From Chitinophagaceae bacterium UBA4407 (lineage in GTDB: Bacteria; Bacteroidota; Bacteroidia; Chitinophagales; Chitinophagaceae), in assembly GCA_002390845.1 (NCBI GenBank), contig DGQT01000045.1:1-64000 (forward strand): a stretch of DNA of 64,000 nucleotides, written 5' to 3'. A model generated the notes under the pieces. The model made no database searches. It was not told the DNA's origin and worked only from the letters and a program-made list of their open reading frames with translations. Position 1 is the stretch's first letter. Each line of letters begins with the position of its first letter. Both the position numbers and the translations under genes were made by a program. Positions 1 through 10,250 of the stretch are shown here, one piece after another.

Positions 1-16
1 CAACAGGCGATGCCAT
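1..16. repeat. Fragment of the intergenic repeat family
   Basis: The first 16 bases are identical to positions 48237-48252, where they follow the core GTACAAGTGAGTGACACAAC of a repeat copy. The window therefore opens inside the right end of one more family member, whose remainder lies upstream of the window. Confidence 0.55.
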
Positions 17-59
17 AAAAACTAAGGCCCGTACCAAAACATTTCTACTTAACTATCAC

Positions 60-89
60 AATAATAAAACCCCGCATAAAAATGCGGGG
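60..89 (-). terminator. Intrinsic terminator of the first SusC/SusD operon
   Basis: Stem CCCCGCA / TGCGGGG (70-76 with 83-89) around a 6-nt loop. Read on the minus strand it is followed by TTTTATTATT. It lies about 90 bp beyond the stop codon of the SusD-like gene and is well placed to end that transcript. Confidence 0.8.
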
Positions 90-178
90 TCATGTTGTTT
101 TGCGTATATATTTTATCACATGAGAAGCAAAAAAACAATCATTTACAGCTTAACAACAACCAGGTCGAAATTCCCTGA

Positions 179-1900
179 TTAATAGTTTGCATTTTTAACA
201 GGCGCACTATCGTCTGATGGTGGGTTTTTATCAGTCTCGTCTGCAGTAACATCCCAATAATCCATAAAATTATAATCAATAGTGGCATTGGTGTACCATA
301 TTCCTTTATAATTGAGGGTGCAGCCGTATCTGCCTCCACCGTTTGCAATGCTGTAGGTCCAACCCCACCTGCGGAGATCATAAAAAGATAAACCCCGTAA
401 TGCAAGTCCGGCCAATCTTTCCATAGTTAACTCTGTAAGAGCCTGAGTAAGACTTAAATTTGACCCGGCTAAATGGGGCACACCTGCCTCCTGGTAATCC
501 CTTACATTGTCTATATGTACTAAACCGCCAGATATATCACTGGTTCTGATCTTAGCTTCAGCGAGCATCAATTCGTTTTCCTCGTAGGTAGGCCCTATAT
601 AAATTTCAAGCTCGCCAACTTCCCTGGTACCTAAGGTAGCAAAACCAGAAAGCCCTTCAGTAACTGCATCTACAAGGCTATATCTTGTTGTGTTTGTATT
701 AGCATCACCAAAAAAAGTTCCATTGGCAGTAGTAAAGTTTGCAAGCCTTTTATCTCCTTCCTTGTATTGCTGTACCAATCTTTCACTTAATTTGTATGTA
801 GTTGTCTGGTTACTTTCAGATAGCATTCCGGCAACTGACCCCCAGTTTTGATTAAAGAAAGAGTTTGAAGCTGAAGTTCTTCCGGTAAAAACATGGTCAC
901 CCTCTTTTACTCCATTATTGCAAAGTTCAATAACTCTGCTCCAATCGCCCGCTGCCATTGGTGTAATGGTAGACTTACTAATGGAAGCATTCGGGTTTCC
1001 ATTGACAAAAGCGGCAAGGTGATTCATTAAAATATTGCGGGCCTTCATTGTGTTGATCGTTCTGATCCATTCTGCTGATGATAAAGGAGCCCCAAGACCC
1101 ACCTGGCACTGTGTTGGAATTAATTGTGCGATAACTGAGCTATAATCACCCTGGTTTGAAATACTTCCAAGTGTAGAGGATGCCAGGTCAAGATTTCTAT
1201 TAGACTCAGTAATTATTTCTGCCTGACTTACATATTTGTTTACAATAGTATTTGATTGGTCTACGATTAAACCGGCATAATATAAAGTTCCTAATTCTGC
1301 GTAAGCAAATCCCTTCCACCAATAACACCAGGCTTGAATGGTATTGGCCTGATCTGCAGTAAGTGTAATGCTTCCCATATTTTCCAATGTAATATTGCAG
1401 GCATTAATCATTGCATACATATTTGTCCACTGATAATACAATGCATTATTAGCATTTGCCGTAGCTGCAGCCGTATTGAATGCCCGTATGATGCCCGTGG
1501 CCTGAGGAGAAGTATTAACGAAAGTAGTGTTTGAGGGGTCTGCAGGGTCTGCAATAAATTTATCCGGAACGCCCATAGTGGTTGTTTGGTTATTAGAACC
1601 CTGGCCACCACCAACTACATCACCCATTAACTCATGATATCCCCATGGCAAAGAAAAATAGCTGTCTCCCAGCCAACCATCGCCGTAATTAAATCCATTC
1701 CAGTATATACCCCCTTTGGCATATTTGGCAAGGCCTTCTACAGAGTTAACATTACCACCAAAGGTTGGTGAATTCGGGTTTTTTACATCTAACTGTTTTT
1801 TGCAGGAGCTAAGCACAAGCAAAAACAATAATGCTGCCGAACAAGCATATACTGTATAGTTTCGGCTATGTTTTTTAATATTTAAATGCATTTTTTTCAT
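179..1900 (-). CDS. SusD/RagB-family outer-membrane nutrient-binding lipoprotein
   Basis: Surface lipoprotein that is expected to cap the neighbouring SusC channel and help capture a glycan or peptide ligand. The N-terminus is basic, then hydrophobic, and ends in a lipobox (LSSC) followed by KKQLDVKNPN, typical of SusD proteins. The body is rich in the Asn, Trp and Tyr residues expected of the TPR-like fold, and the C-terminal part has the SusD-type stretch ERLAGLALRGLSFYDLRRWG. The start was set at the Met of MKKMHLN (1900); an earlier in-frame start at 1936 would add 12 residues and overlap the susC stop. It lies directly downstream of the SusC gene in one operon and is followed by a terminator. 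The substrate cannot be read from the sequence, because no polysaccharide-degrading enzyme is next to it. Confidence 0.88.
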   Translation of the reverse strand: MKKMHLNIKKHSRNYTVYACSAALLFLLVLSSCKKQLDVKNPNSPTFGGNVNSVEGLAKYAKGGIYWNGFNYGDGWLGDSYFSLPWGYHELMGDVVGGGQGSNNQTTTMGVPDKFIADPADPSNTTFVNTSPQATGIIRAFNTAAATANANNALYYQWTNMYAMINACNITLENMGSITLTADQANTIQAWCYWWKGFAYAELGTLYYAGLIVDQSNTIVNKYVSQAEIITESNRNLDLASSTLGSISNQGDYSSVIAQLIPTQCQVGLGAPLSSAEWIRTINTMKARNILMNHLAAFVNGNPNASISKSTITPMAAGDWSRVIELCNNGVKEGDHVFTGRTSASNSFFNQNWGSVAGMLSESNQTTTYKLSERLVQQYKEGDKRLANFTTANGTFFGDANTNTTRYSLVDAVTEGLSGFATLGTREVGELEIYIGPTYEENELMLAEAKIRTSDISGGLVHIDNVRDYQEAGVPHLAGSNLSLTQALTELTMERLAGLALRGLSFYDLRRWGWTYSIANGGGRYGCTLNYKGIWYTNATIDYNFMDYWDVTADETDKNPPSDDSAPVKNANY

Positions 1901-1925
1901 TTCAATATGTTTAAGATTTTTCAAA

Positions 1926-4900
1926 TTAAAATCCAAGGTTAAGTGTAACCTCGTAGGACTTCATGTTAGGAATAGTACTATGGTCAATACCCCTGTCGAA
2001 AGCTGAGTTCGAAGCACCTGAACTGATTTCAGGATCCATTCCGTTGTAGTTTGTAAAAGTCAACAGGTTTCTGCCACTAAATACTAACTGGCATTTTTTT
2101 AGCCAATCTTGCTTTGCGAATCTTGAAAAATCAACCGCCAAAGAAACATTTCTTAGTCTTACAAAAGAAGCGTCTTCCATAAAAAAATCCTTTGTAACAT
2201 TATTACCAACACCTTTTGGCGTATTACCCAGAGCATAATAAGCAGATGCGTAATATGCTGTCCACGCGCCTGATTCACCATTAATGGTAACAGGTTTCAT
2301 AAAATCACTACTTATAGCATCACGGTACATCCACTCATTGGTTTGATTGTACAAATGAGAACCACTTACCCAGTCAAACTGGAAACCCAATGAAATGAAT
2401 CCTTTCCAGGTAAATGTATTTATGAATGATGATGTTAAAGAAGGATTAGGATCTCCCAAAGACTCGGCCTCGTCTGAGAAAAATATTGCCTTGGAGGATT
2501 TATTAACGACTCTTCCGTTCACAATCTCATAATTCGCCTGTTGATCTGCTGCAATGAAAGGAGTTTTATCTGATCTTAATTGCGTAATGCTCGTTAAGGC
2601 TTTGTAGCCATATATTTCACCTATTTTTCTTCCTGCTGAAAGAACCAATCCGGTGCTACCAGCTGCTGTTGTAAGAGGAATATCGCCTCCGGCAACACTT
2701 TCAATAATTGATTCCTGATGCCCAAAGTTTGCAGTGAAGTCCCATGTTAAATTCTTTGAAGACAATACCGGAATGGTTACACCAAGTTGCCATCCATTAG
2801 ATGATAAAGCAATCGCGTTAGTGAGTAATTGAGTCGCTCCGGTAGAAGGGGGTACGTTCTGATTAAAAATGGCGTTATCAGTATTCCTTTTCCAATATGT
2901 AAATGACACATTAGCAGACTTTAACCAATCTCCGTTTATTAAATTAAAAGTCATATCTGCACCCAATTCCTTTTCAGTAGAAACTTCAACACCCAAATTC
3001 GGGTTTTTTGAAGCAACCTGATTGGTATAAGTATTCTCATTGCCGGTTGGCTGTAAATTAAGAACGGGATACCTGTCAAAAGGGTAGGGCTGTATGCCTG
3101 CTTTACCATAAGCTGATCTTACTTTGAAATATGGAATTACTTTAGAGATGCCACTCCAGAAACCGAATGACTGAAAATTGATATAGGCGTTACCACTGGG
3201 GAAAGTAAAAGGTTTAGAACCCGCACCGAAAGCAGAAGAATAGTCTGTTCTGAATCCTCCTGTTATGCCTCCATAATTCCCGAAGTCAAACCTTTGATTC
3301 ACAAGATAACCATATGTAACAAAAGGTTCAACATAATCTACTGACACGTGCTGGCTTGTAGCAGAAGTCATGGTAAAGGGTGGATCTAAGGCTAAAGCTT
3401 GCCCCCATGTGTCGAGCTCCTTATAGTCATTTTTACGATAGTCGTATGATACCTGGGTTGTTGATTGCAAAGGGAAATTAATATTCAAATCTTTTTGAAA
3501 ATCAATTTTGCCCATAGCAGTAGCAAAGAAATTTTGCTTTGTATTATTGTATTGCCAGTTATCAATTTCACCAAATTCATCGGGAGCATACCATGAAGCC
3601 CAGCTACCCTGATCTTCTGTATTTGCGTTTAGAGATTGGTTATAATACGTCCACACGTCGTTTTCATTTTTATAGGTGATTCCATAACGTGCACTCAGAT
3701 TCACGTATTTATTAATCTTGTAAGTAGCTTCAAAATTCTGTATAATGTCATATCGTTTGCTATCACCCTTTGTATATTCTAACCTGTAGAAAGGATTGAA
3801 AGCATTTACACTTGCAAAGCTTGCTCTTTGATAAGAAGCATAATGCCCACCTTCAATAGTATCTGTAAGACTGAAAAAAGGCGAGGTATTTAAAAATCCA
3901 TAAACACCACCAACATTCGCATTTGCTGTGCCTAACCCATAGTATGCTCCACCCGGTGCACCCAAGCCTGGATGGAGGTTATTTTTTGTATAAACAAGGT
4001 TCGTTATAGACCGAATATGGAAATTCTTGGTAACCTCAATCCCTAAATTTAAAGACATATTTGTCCTGTTTAAATTTCCATTGTCTTTTAAAAGCGCAGA
4101 ATAAGTTTGGTTATTGGAGAGTGCAAAATTAAAATCTACTTTATCTCCACCGCCACTTAAACTAATTGAATTATTTATAGAAGGTGCACTTTGGAAAACC
4201 TGTGCAAAATGATCATAAAACTTAAGGGTGCCTGTATAAGGTTGATCATTTTTATTTCGGGGATCAAGAATACCATAACGGGTGTAACTTTCAGTTCCCC
4301 CGGGTGCAGGTGTTGACAATCCGGGAATTTCAAGGCCATACCTGTATGCCAGCGAATTAGAACCTAAAATAATGCCCAAGCTAGGATCTACGTTAATTTT
4401 TTCACCAGCGGTATAACCTAAGTCTTCATTTGTACCGGCATAAACAATATTCCCGCTACCATCAGTTAAATAGGGATGCAAAGAAGATTTACCAAAATCT
4501 CCTGCATTGATATATGAATTTTGCGCATAGCTTGATGAAACATTTATGCTTAACCTGCCCTTCTGCCCTTTTTTACTAAAAATCTGAATTACACCGTTTG
4601 CACCCTGGGCACCATAAAGTGTAGAAGATGCAGCTCCCTGAACTACTTCTACTCTTTCTACCTGTCCAAGATCCAGCGAGGTTAAATTTTCAAAAGGAAT
4701 TTCTACTCCGTCCAGCAGCACCAATGGTCTGGTACCACCCTGTACCGTATTAATACCTCTAAGCACAATATTTACCTTATCGCCAGGGTTGCCCGATACA
4801 GAAGAAATCTGGGCACCTGGAATTTTACCAACGAGTGCCTGATCAAGCGATGCAGATGGTATTAAAGGCAGCTTGTCACCCGTAATGGATTCTACAGAAA

Positions 4901-5252
4901 TTCCCAGTTTTCTTTTACTGGTTGCAATGCCCACACCCGTAACTACAACTTCGCTAAGTGTCTTTGTATCTGAATACATTTTAATTTGCAGGTTTTCGCC
5001 TGCAGAAACTTCAACAGATTCAAAGCCGAGAGAAGAAATAATTAGCTTCGCTTTAGGTTTTACTTTTAATGTAAATGAACCATCAATCAAGGTAACGGTA
5101 CCATTTTTTGTACCTTTTTCAACAATAGAGGCGCCGGCAATTGCGGCATTTTTGTCGTCTGTAACTTTACCTGTTACTGTAATAGTTTGGGAATATGCTG
5201 TCACAAATAGGAACAGCATGGTAAACCCCAGAAGGATTTTTCTCATGTGCAT
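1926..5252 (-). CDS. SusC/RagA-family TonB-linked outer-membrane protein
   Basis: TonB-dependent outer-membrane transporter of 1108 residues that pairs with the SusD-like lipoprotein downstream. A signal peptide (residues 1-21, ending AYSQ) is followed by a carboxypeptidase-regulatory-like domain (VTGKVTDDKNAAIAGASI, about 25-100), the conserved SEVVVTG linker near residue 100, a plug domain with LRGINTVQGGTRPLVLLDG, and a long beta-barrel ending in the aromatic C-terminus typical of the family. No STN domain is visible, so direct control of an anti-sigma factor is not suggested. The start could be Met1 or Met3 (MHMRK); the second SusC in this window begins in the same way. The downstream susD starts about 25 bp beyond this stop, consistent with co-transcription. 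Confidence 0.93.
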   Translation of the reverse strand: MHMRKILLGFTMLFLFVTAYSQTITVTGKVTDDKNAAIAGASIVEKGTKNGTVTLIDGSFTLKVKPKAKLIISSLGFESVEVSAGENLQIKMYSDTKTLSEVVVTGVGIATSKRKLGISVESITGDKLPLIPSASLDQALVGKIPGAQISSVSGNPGDKVNIVLRGINTVQGGTRPLVLLDGVEIPFENLTSLDLGQVERVEVVQGAASSTLYGAQGANGVIQIFSKKGQKGRLSINVSSSYAQNSYINAGDFGKSSLHPYLTDGSGNIVYAGTNEDLGYTAGEKINVDPSLGIILGSNSLAYRYGLEIPGLSTPAPGGTESYTRYGILDPRNKNDQPYTGTLKFYDHFAQVFQSAPSINNSISLSGGGDKVDFNFALSNNQTYSALLKDNGNLNRTNMSLNLGIEVTKNFHIRSITNLVYTKNNLHPGLGAPGGAYYGLGTANANVGGVYGFLNTSPFFSLTDTIEGGHYASYQRASFASVNAFNPFYRLEYTKGDSKRYDIIQNFEATYKINKYVNLSARYGITYKNENDVWTYYNQSLNANTEDQGSWASWYAPDEFGEIDNWQYNNTKQNFFATAMGKIDFQKDLNINFPLQSTTQVSYDYRKNDYKELDTWGQALALDPPFTMTSATSQHVSVDYVEPFVTYGYLVNQRFDFGNYGGITGGFRTDYSSAFGAGSKPFTFPSGNAYINFQSFGFWSGISKVIPYFKVRSAYGKAGIQPYPFDRYPVLNLQPTGNENTYTNQVASKNPNLGVEVSTEKELGADMTFNLINGDWLKSANVSFTYWKRNTDNAIFNQNVPPSTGATQLLTNAIALSSNGWQLGVTIPVLSSKNLTWDFTANFGHQESIIESVAGGDIPLTTAAGSTGLVLSAGRKIGEIYGYKALTSITQLRSDKTPFIAADQQANYEIVNGRVVNKSSKAIFFSDEAESLGDPNPSLTSSFINTFTWKGFISLGFQFDWVSGSHLYNQTNEWMYRDAISSDFMKPVTINGESGAWTAYYASAYYALGNTPKGVGNNVTKDFFMEDASFVRLRNVSLAVDFSRFAKQDWLKKCQLVFSGRNLLTFTNYNGMDPEISSGASNSAFDRGIDHSTIPNMKSYEVTLNLGF

Positions 5253-5343
5253 TAATTTTAGTTAAAGTTTTGTAAATTTATTGTTTCCCGCTTTAAGTAA
5301 AAAAAATCTTATTAACATTTCGTTATTTTTTGAAAGGATTATT

Positions 5344-5600
5344 AGCCTGGCAAAATATCCCTGATTATACATTATTGCGTCGCACACTTTTACTCAAGAA
5401 TATTTTTGAGCATTTAATACATTAAACAAGGGGCTGTTTTATACTTTACCAGGTACAGGTTAAAAGCTGGCTTACAAGTGGGTGGTGCTGAAATGAATTT
5501 CGGGCGGGTTGCTACACCTGAACGGCTGCTTGAATGTCGCCATGAAAGAGGAACTGTGAACCGAGCGTGGCAAGCAAAGCTTAATTATATTCTTTTGCCG
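5344..5600. repeat. Intergenic palindromic repeat, copy 1
   Basis: Contains the core TTGCGTCGCACACTTTTA (5375-5392) and, further right, the alternative module ending GTGAACCGAGCGTGGCAA (about 5535-5573) followed by AGCAAAGCTT. It lies between the two SusC/SusD operons and occupies most of their 421-bp gap. The short open frame across it (5478-5663) is repeat sequence and is not taken as a gene. Confidence 0.75.
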
Positions 5601-5620
5601 GCTACAAAAAGATGTTTAAA

Positions 5621-5655
5621 TAAAAAAGCCCCGCTAGTAAAATACGCAGGGCTTT
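5621..5655 (-). terminator. Intrinsic terminator of the second SusC/SusD operon
   Basis: Read on the minus strand, AAAGCCCTGC pairs with GCGGGGCTTT (one mismatch) and is followed by TTTTATTTAAAC. It begins about 20 bp after the stop codon of the second SusD gene. Confidence 0.75.
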
Positions 5656-5673
5656 CTTGTTGAAGGATTTTCA

Positions 5674-7020
5674 TTAATATCCATCATTCTGTGTAAGCTT
5701 GGAGTTAACCCTAAGTTCCCTTATAGGAATAGGATACACCAGTTGCGGCGCATTCCATGAAGTAAGTGCGATATTGGTTTGCAACCTTTTTGCATCGTTC
5801 AGGCTGCCACCTTCGAATGCAAGCTCCAGCTTGCGTTCGAGTAAAATTTTATCGAGTGTAAGGTCTTCTGAACCGTAGGGCTCTAAGTTTACGCGTTCGC
5901 GTATTTTATTAATATCGTCAACCGGGTCTGCACCTGTTGCTGTGCCCAGCCTGAAGTTGGCTTCGGCGCGTACCAGGTATAACTCGGCCATTCGCAAAAT
6001 ATGCACATTGCCGTATAGGTAATCGAACTTGCCGCAATATCTTGACCCACCGGATTCATAAAAGATATTCAGCCTGTCGTCATTGGGTTCATATAAAGCA
6101 ATCTGCTCATCATTAATCTGAATATCGCCACGGCCATCGGCAGAATAAAAATCCTGATAGGCGTTATAACCGGTGCTTGTAGTTACCTGGGTTGCAAAAA
6201 TGTCTTCTGAAGTATTGCCATCGCTTGTTGGAAATGCATCGGCATAAGAAGGCATAAGATCTTTGCCGATATCGAGTGCATATTCAATAGAACGGTTTGC
6301 AGCATTTGCGGCATTGGCATAATCCATTTTTTGCAGATAAATACGAGCCAGCATTCCTGCTGCTGCAGCTTTATCTGCAAAGAAACCATTTTCATCTGGA
6401 AGCTTTGCTTCGGCTTCTGTAAGATCGCTAATGGCCTGGGCATAAACTTCTGCCACTGTATTTCTTGCAACCTGGCTGCCCGCATTTATATCAACGGTTG
6501 GTGTAAGCACTAATGGCACACCGGCATTGCTGGCAGCATCTCCATCGTTCCAGCTTTTTGCAAAAGCCCTTACGAGATCGAAGTACACCGCGCCACGTAT
6601 AAATTTTGCTTCGCCTTCTACTTTGTCTTTTTTATCAGCATTTACAACAGAAAGGGCACTTAGAACTTTATTTACATCATTTATTGTTCTGTAAGCATCC
6701 AGCCATGTATTGGCTACAAAACTGTTGTCAACAAGAATTGCCTTGTTTCTCATTTGGGTCATTTGTTCATAGGTTCCTGACCATGAAATTTCTGTAGTGG
6801 AAGCCAGTAAATCCTGACAAACAAAAATTCTTCCACTATAAAAATCATTTGAGCCCAGATCTGCATAAGCACCTACAAGGGCAACTTCTACATCCTTACT
6901 TGTTTTTAAGGCATCTTTTTCATCGAGGCTTTGAGTAGGTGTAGTGTCTAATTGTTTGTCGCAGCTTACAGTAAATAGTGTTACTCCAAGCATTAGTATA
7001 TTGATGAATGTTTTTTTCAT
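5674..7020 (-). CDS. SusD/RagB-family lipoprotein (second pair)
   Basis: Outer-membrane lipoprotein of 448 residues that partners the SusC protein encoded just upstream. The signal peptide ends in lipobox TVSC at residue 20 and is followed by DKQLDTTPTQSLDEKDAL, a typical SusD beginning. Family hallmarks include the N-terminal GAYADLGSNDFYSGR region, the mid-protein FIRGAVYFDLVRAFA helix, and the C-terminal LDKILLERKLELAFEGG and PIPIRELRVN motifs. It is about 120 residues shorter than the first SusD here. The gap to the SusC stop is about 30 bp, so the two are one transcription unit that ends at the hairpin at 5621-5655. The ligand is unknown; no sugar-degrading gene is adjacent. Confidence 0.92.
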   Translation of the reverse strand: MKKTFINILMLGVTLFTVSCDKQLDTTPTQSLDEKDALKTSKDVEVALVGAYADLGSNDFYSGRIFVCQDLLASTTEISWSGTYEQMTQMRNKAILVDNSFVANTWLDAYRTINDVNKVLSALSVVNADKKDKVEGEAKFIRGAVYFDLVRAFAKSWNDGDAASNAGVPLVLTPTVDINAGSQVARNTVAEVYAQAISDLTEAEAKLPDENGFFADKAAAAGMLARIYLQKMDYANAANAANRSIEYALDIGKDLMPSYADAFPTSDGNTSEDIFATQVTTSTGYNAYQDFYSADGRGDIQINDEQIALYEPNDDRLNIFYESGGSRYCGKFDYLYGNVHILRMAELYLVRAEANFRLGTATGADPVDDINKIRERVNLEPYGSEDLTLDKILLERKLELAFEGGSLNDAKRLQTNIALTSWNAPQLVYPIPIRELRVNSKLTQNDGY

Positions 7021-7050
7021 TTAAAATAAATTATAGGTATTACAATATTG

Positions 7051-10000
7051 TTATAAGCTAAGGCTGATACCGAATACGATCGTTTTTAATTGTGGTGCCG
7101 AATAAAAATCCTGACCCTGATTTATATTTGACGCCTGGAAATCGGCATTTACTTCGGGATCCCATCCTTTATATTTTGTTATTGTAAAAAGATTTTGCGC
7201 CCTGGCATAAATCCTTGCTCTTTCGATTTTAAGTTTTTTTGTAAAACTTGCAGGTAAATTATAACCAAGTGTTACAGCTTTTACACGCAGATAAGAACCA
7301 TCTGAAATATACCTGCTGGAAGGGTTTACTCCATTGCCATAAAAGAGCCTTGCTTCAGGTACCATTGTAATATCACCGGGTTTATCCCAGGCAGCTAACT
7401 GATCTATTGTTTGGTTATCAAAACCATTACTTCCGCTTGCTGACATATATTGACCGCCACCGTTGTAAACATCATTTCCCTGTATGCCCTGCAATAACAC
7501 GTCAAGGTCTATTCCTTTATATGTGAAGGTGTTTCCCAATCCATAAATAAAATCAGGATTAGGGTTACCTACAATTACATCTGCAGCTGCATTGTAATCA
7601 TTGGTAGTTGTTTTGTCTAGCGTACCATCTGCCTTTGGCGTATTTAGGAAGTAGATTGCATCTCCATTTGCAGGATCGGCACCGGCAAATTCTTTTGTAA
7701 AGAATATACCTAATGATGCCCCTTCTTTTGCTTTGTTAACATCTGTACCCAGAACCTGGCCTCCTAAATTTGTGATCCTGTTTTTATTTGCGCCAAAATT
7801 TAAGCTGGTGGTCCATCTGAAATTTTTGGTTTGAATATTTGTAGAGTTAATGGTGAACTCGATTCCTTTATTGTTAAGATTACCAATGTTCTTTAACTGA
7901 GTTGCAAAACCTGATGTTCCGGGAACTTCTACATCAAGTAAAAGGTCTCTTGTATTTCTTTCATAATAGTCTACTTCAAAGCCAAGCCTGTTATTAAAAA
8001 TGCTTGCTTCAATACCAAAGTCATAACCTTTTGTTGTTTCCCATTTCAAATCGGGATTGGCAATTTGAGTAGGCCTTTGCCCTGCCTGACTGCCATAGGC
8101 ACCATCACCTGAATATAATCCACGTGCAGCAAAATTTGCAATCTCGGCATTTCCGGTTAAACCATAGCTGGCTTTCAGTTTTAGAAAATTAATCCATTTC
8201 ATATTTTCCATAAAAGATTCTTCACTTATAATCCAGCCAACAGATGCTGCCGGGAAGAAACCATAACGATTATTGGCACCAAATCTTGATGATCCATCGT
8301 ACCTGCCACTAAGTGCCAACAGGTATTTATTATTGAATTTGTAATTGGCCCTTAAGAAATAGGAAAGAAAACTATATTCGGTTGAGGATGAAGTAGCATC
8401 TGTTTTAGAAGCAGCACTAGCGAGTTTTTTATATGCATCGCTGGGAAATTCTTCACCTTCTGCAAGTGAAGATGAATTTGTTTGCTTTTGAAAACTTGTA
8501 CCGCCGATAATATCTAAATTGTGCACATCATTAAATGTTGCTGAGTACTGTAAAAAATTGTTTGTGTTAATATTCAACAACTGATCCGATGAATAAAAAC
8601 CGCTGCCATTTGGCACACCGGTATTGCGTGCAGTAACACTTCCATAATAAGCTTCTTCTGTTTGGTTTAACTGATCTACACCAAACTCAGATCTGAAGAT
8701 CAGACCTTTAGCCAGATTTGCATTTGCATAAACATTTCCAAGTGTACGGTTTACAATTGTTGTATAAGTTTGATTGCCTACACTTAAAAGCGGGTTATAA
8801 TAAACAGGAAAATTTGTGTTAGGGACACCTGTATTAAGATCGAGTGCACCGCTTGTTAAGCCTGTTCTTGGATCTATTAGTGGCGTAATTGGGGATAAAG
8901 CAACGATTTGCAATGGCGTAGAAAATGCATTATCGTTTGAGATCCTGTTGTTTTGAGAACGGGCAAAGCTCATATTCATTCCTACAGATAACCAGTCTTT
9001 AACTTTATGATCAAGATTCAATCTTCCATTGTAACGTTTGTAGTTGTTTCTGATGATAATTCCATCCTGATCCAGATATTGACCTGAAGCATAAAATTTT
9101 GTTTTTTCTGTACCGCCAGAGAAATTAAGATCATATTGGGAAATAGGTGCATCCTGAAATGCCTGATCCTGCCAGTTTGTATTTACTTTGGCATCTCTCC
9201 AGTCTTCATTACCCGCTGAGTATCTGGTAAAGCGGCTTTCTACATAATCCAGCTCGTCAGTTAGGGCATCTTCAATATTATCGTAGTAACCCAAAAGAAC
9301 ATCCTGGGTTGCGGCACCTTTTGCTGCTCTCGTAAAATAATCAACATATTGTTTTGCGTCTAAAAACGCTCTTTTCCCTGTTGGTTTCTGAAAACCTGTA
9401 AAATACCCAACATCAATTTTCGAAGTGCCATTCTTACCTTTTTTAGTAGTAATAAGTACCACACCATTAGATGCCCTTGAACCATATATTGCTGCAGCAG
9501 ATGCATCTTTTAAAATTTCGATAGATTCAATATCGTTAATATTAAGGTCTGCAAGCGGGCTGGTTTGAGCGCCGTTACTGGAAAGGTCATTTGTTATCAC
9601 AGGTACCCCATCCACAACATACAAAGGTTCGTTGCCTGCTGAAACGGATGATGCACCCCTGATTCTTATATTAATTCCCTGGCCAAGTTTACCATTCTGT
9701 TGCTGTACAAGAACACCCGAAGCCCGGCCCTGAATAGCACTTTCAAAGCTTGTAACCGGTGTATTGGTAAGCTCTTTTGCCCCAACTTTTGCAATGGAAC
9801 CGGTAACATCGCGTTTTATTTTTGTACCGTAACCAACTACAACCACTTCACTAAGCGACTGTGAATTTTGGGTAAGTGAAACACTCATTACATTGCCACT
9901 AATAACCACCTCCTGGTCATTGTAACCAATAAAAGATATAATAAGGTCAACAGTTTTGGCATCAACCTTAATAGAAAAACTGCCATCGGCAAGAGAAACT

Positions 10001-10161
10001 GCTACAGCCTTGCCACCTTTGGCTCTTATGGTTGCACCCATAACAGGAGAACCATCTTTTGCATCAATTACTTTACCGGTTATTTCCCTGCTTTGCCCAT
10101 AGGCAATATTTAGGGCAAGTAATAGGTACATTAAAAAGAAAATTGATTTTCTCATGTGCAT
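7051..10161 (-). CDS. SusC/RagA-family TonB-linked outer-membrane protein (second pair)
   Basis: TonB-dependent transporter of 1036 residues. A signal peptide ends near AYGQ (about residue 22). It is followed by a carboxypeptidase-like domain (ITGKVIDAKDGSPVMGATI), the SEVVVVGYGT linker near residue 105, and a plug domain with the family hallmarks IRIRGASSVSAGNEPLYVVDG and DASAAAIYGSRASNGVVLIT. The barrel ends in ISLSL. Compared with the first SusC, this protein has the canonical plug motifs (DASAAAIYGSRA instead of GAASSTLYGAQG), so the two pairs are not recent duplicates. A possible promoter lies upstream at 10221-10250. The start MHMRK is shared with the first SusC. Confidence 0.94.
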   Translation of the reverse strand: MHMRKSIFFLMYLLLALNIAYGQSREITGKVIDAKDGSPVMGATIRAKGGKAVAVSLADGSFSIKVDAKTVDLIISFIGYNDQEVVISGNVMSVSLTQNSQSLSEVVVVGYGTKIKRDVTGSIAKVGAKELTNTPVTSFESAIQGRASGVLVQQQNGKLGQGINIRIRGASSVSAGNEPLYVVDGVPVITNDLSSNGAQTSPLADLNINDIESIEILKDASAAAIYGSRASNGVVLITTKKGKNGTSKIDVGYFTGFQKPTGKRAFLDAKQYVDYFTRAAKGAATQDVLLGYYDNIEDALTDELDYVESRFTRYSAGNEDWRDAKVNTNWQDQAFQDAPISQYDLNFSGGTEKTKFYASGQYLDQDGIIIRNNYKRYNGRLNLDHKVKDWLSVGMNMSFARSQNNRISNDNAFSTPLQIVALSPITPLIDPRTGLTSGALDLNTGVPNTNFPVYYNPLLSVGNQTYTTIVNRTLGNVYANANLAKGLIFRSEFGVDQLNQTEEAYYGSVTARNTGVPNGSGFYSSDQLLNINTNNFLQYSATFNDVHNLDIIGGTSFQKQTNSSSLAEGEEFPSDAYKKLASAASKTDATSSSTEYSFLSYFLRANYKFNNKYLLALSGRYDGSSRFGANNRYGFFPAASVGWIISEESFMENMKWINFLKLKASYGLTGNAEIANFAARGLYSGDGAYGSQAGQRPTQIANPDLKWETTKGYDFGIEASIFNNRLGFEVDYYERNTRDLLLDVEVPGTSGFATQLKNIGNLNNKGIEFTINSTNIQTKNFRWTTSLNFGANKNRITNLGGQVLGTDVNKAKEGASLGIFFTKEFAGADPANGDAIYFLNTPKADGTLDKTTTNDYNAAADVIVGNPNPDFIYGLGNTFTYKGIDLDVLLQGIQGNDVYNGGGQYMSASGSNGFDNQTIDQLAAWDKPGDITMVPEARLFYGNGVNPSSRYISDGSYLRVKAVTLGYNLPASFTKKLKIERARIYARAQNLFTITKYKGWDPEVNADFQASNINQGQDFYSAPQLKTIVFGISLSL

Positions 10162-10220
10162 TAATTTTTTTAAGAAATGTGAGTTTTACGTATTTAAAAT
10201 ATTAAATATTCTTCGGGGAA

Positions 10221-10250
10221 GTAAGTTACTACCCGTTTTAAGATTAGCAA
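10221..10250 (-). promoter_or_regulatory. Possible Bacteroidota-type promoter of the second SusC/SusD operon
   Basis: On the minus strand ATTG is followed after 19 bp by TAACTTAC. This is an imperfect match to the -33 TTTG / -7 TAnnTTTG consensus. It lies about 60 bp upstream of the start codon. Placement is reasonable, but the -7 box departs from consensus at two positions. Confidence 0.3.

Noticed and set aside
5478..5663. 61-codon plus-strand open frame
   Set aside because: It is made of intergenic repeat copy 1 plus the terminator; no protein features.
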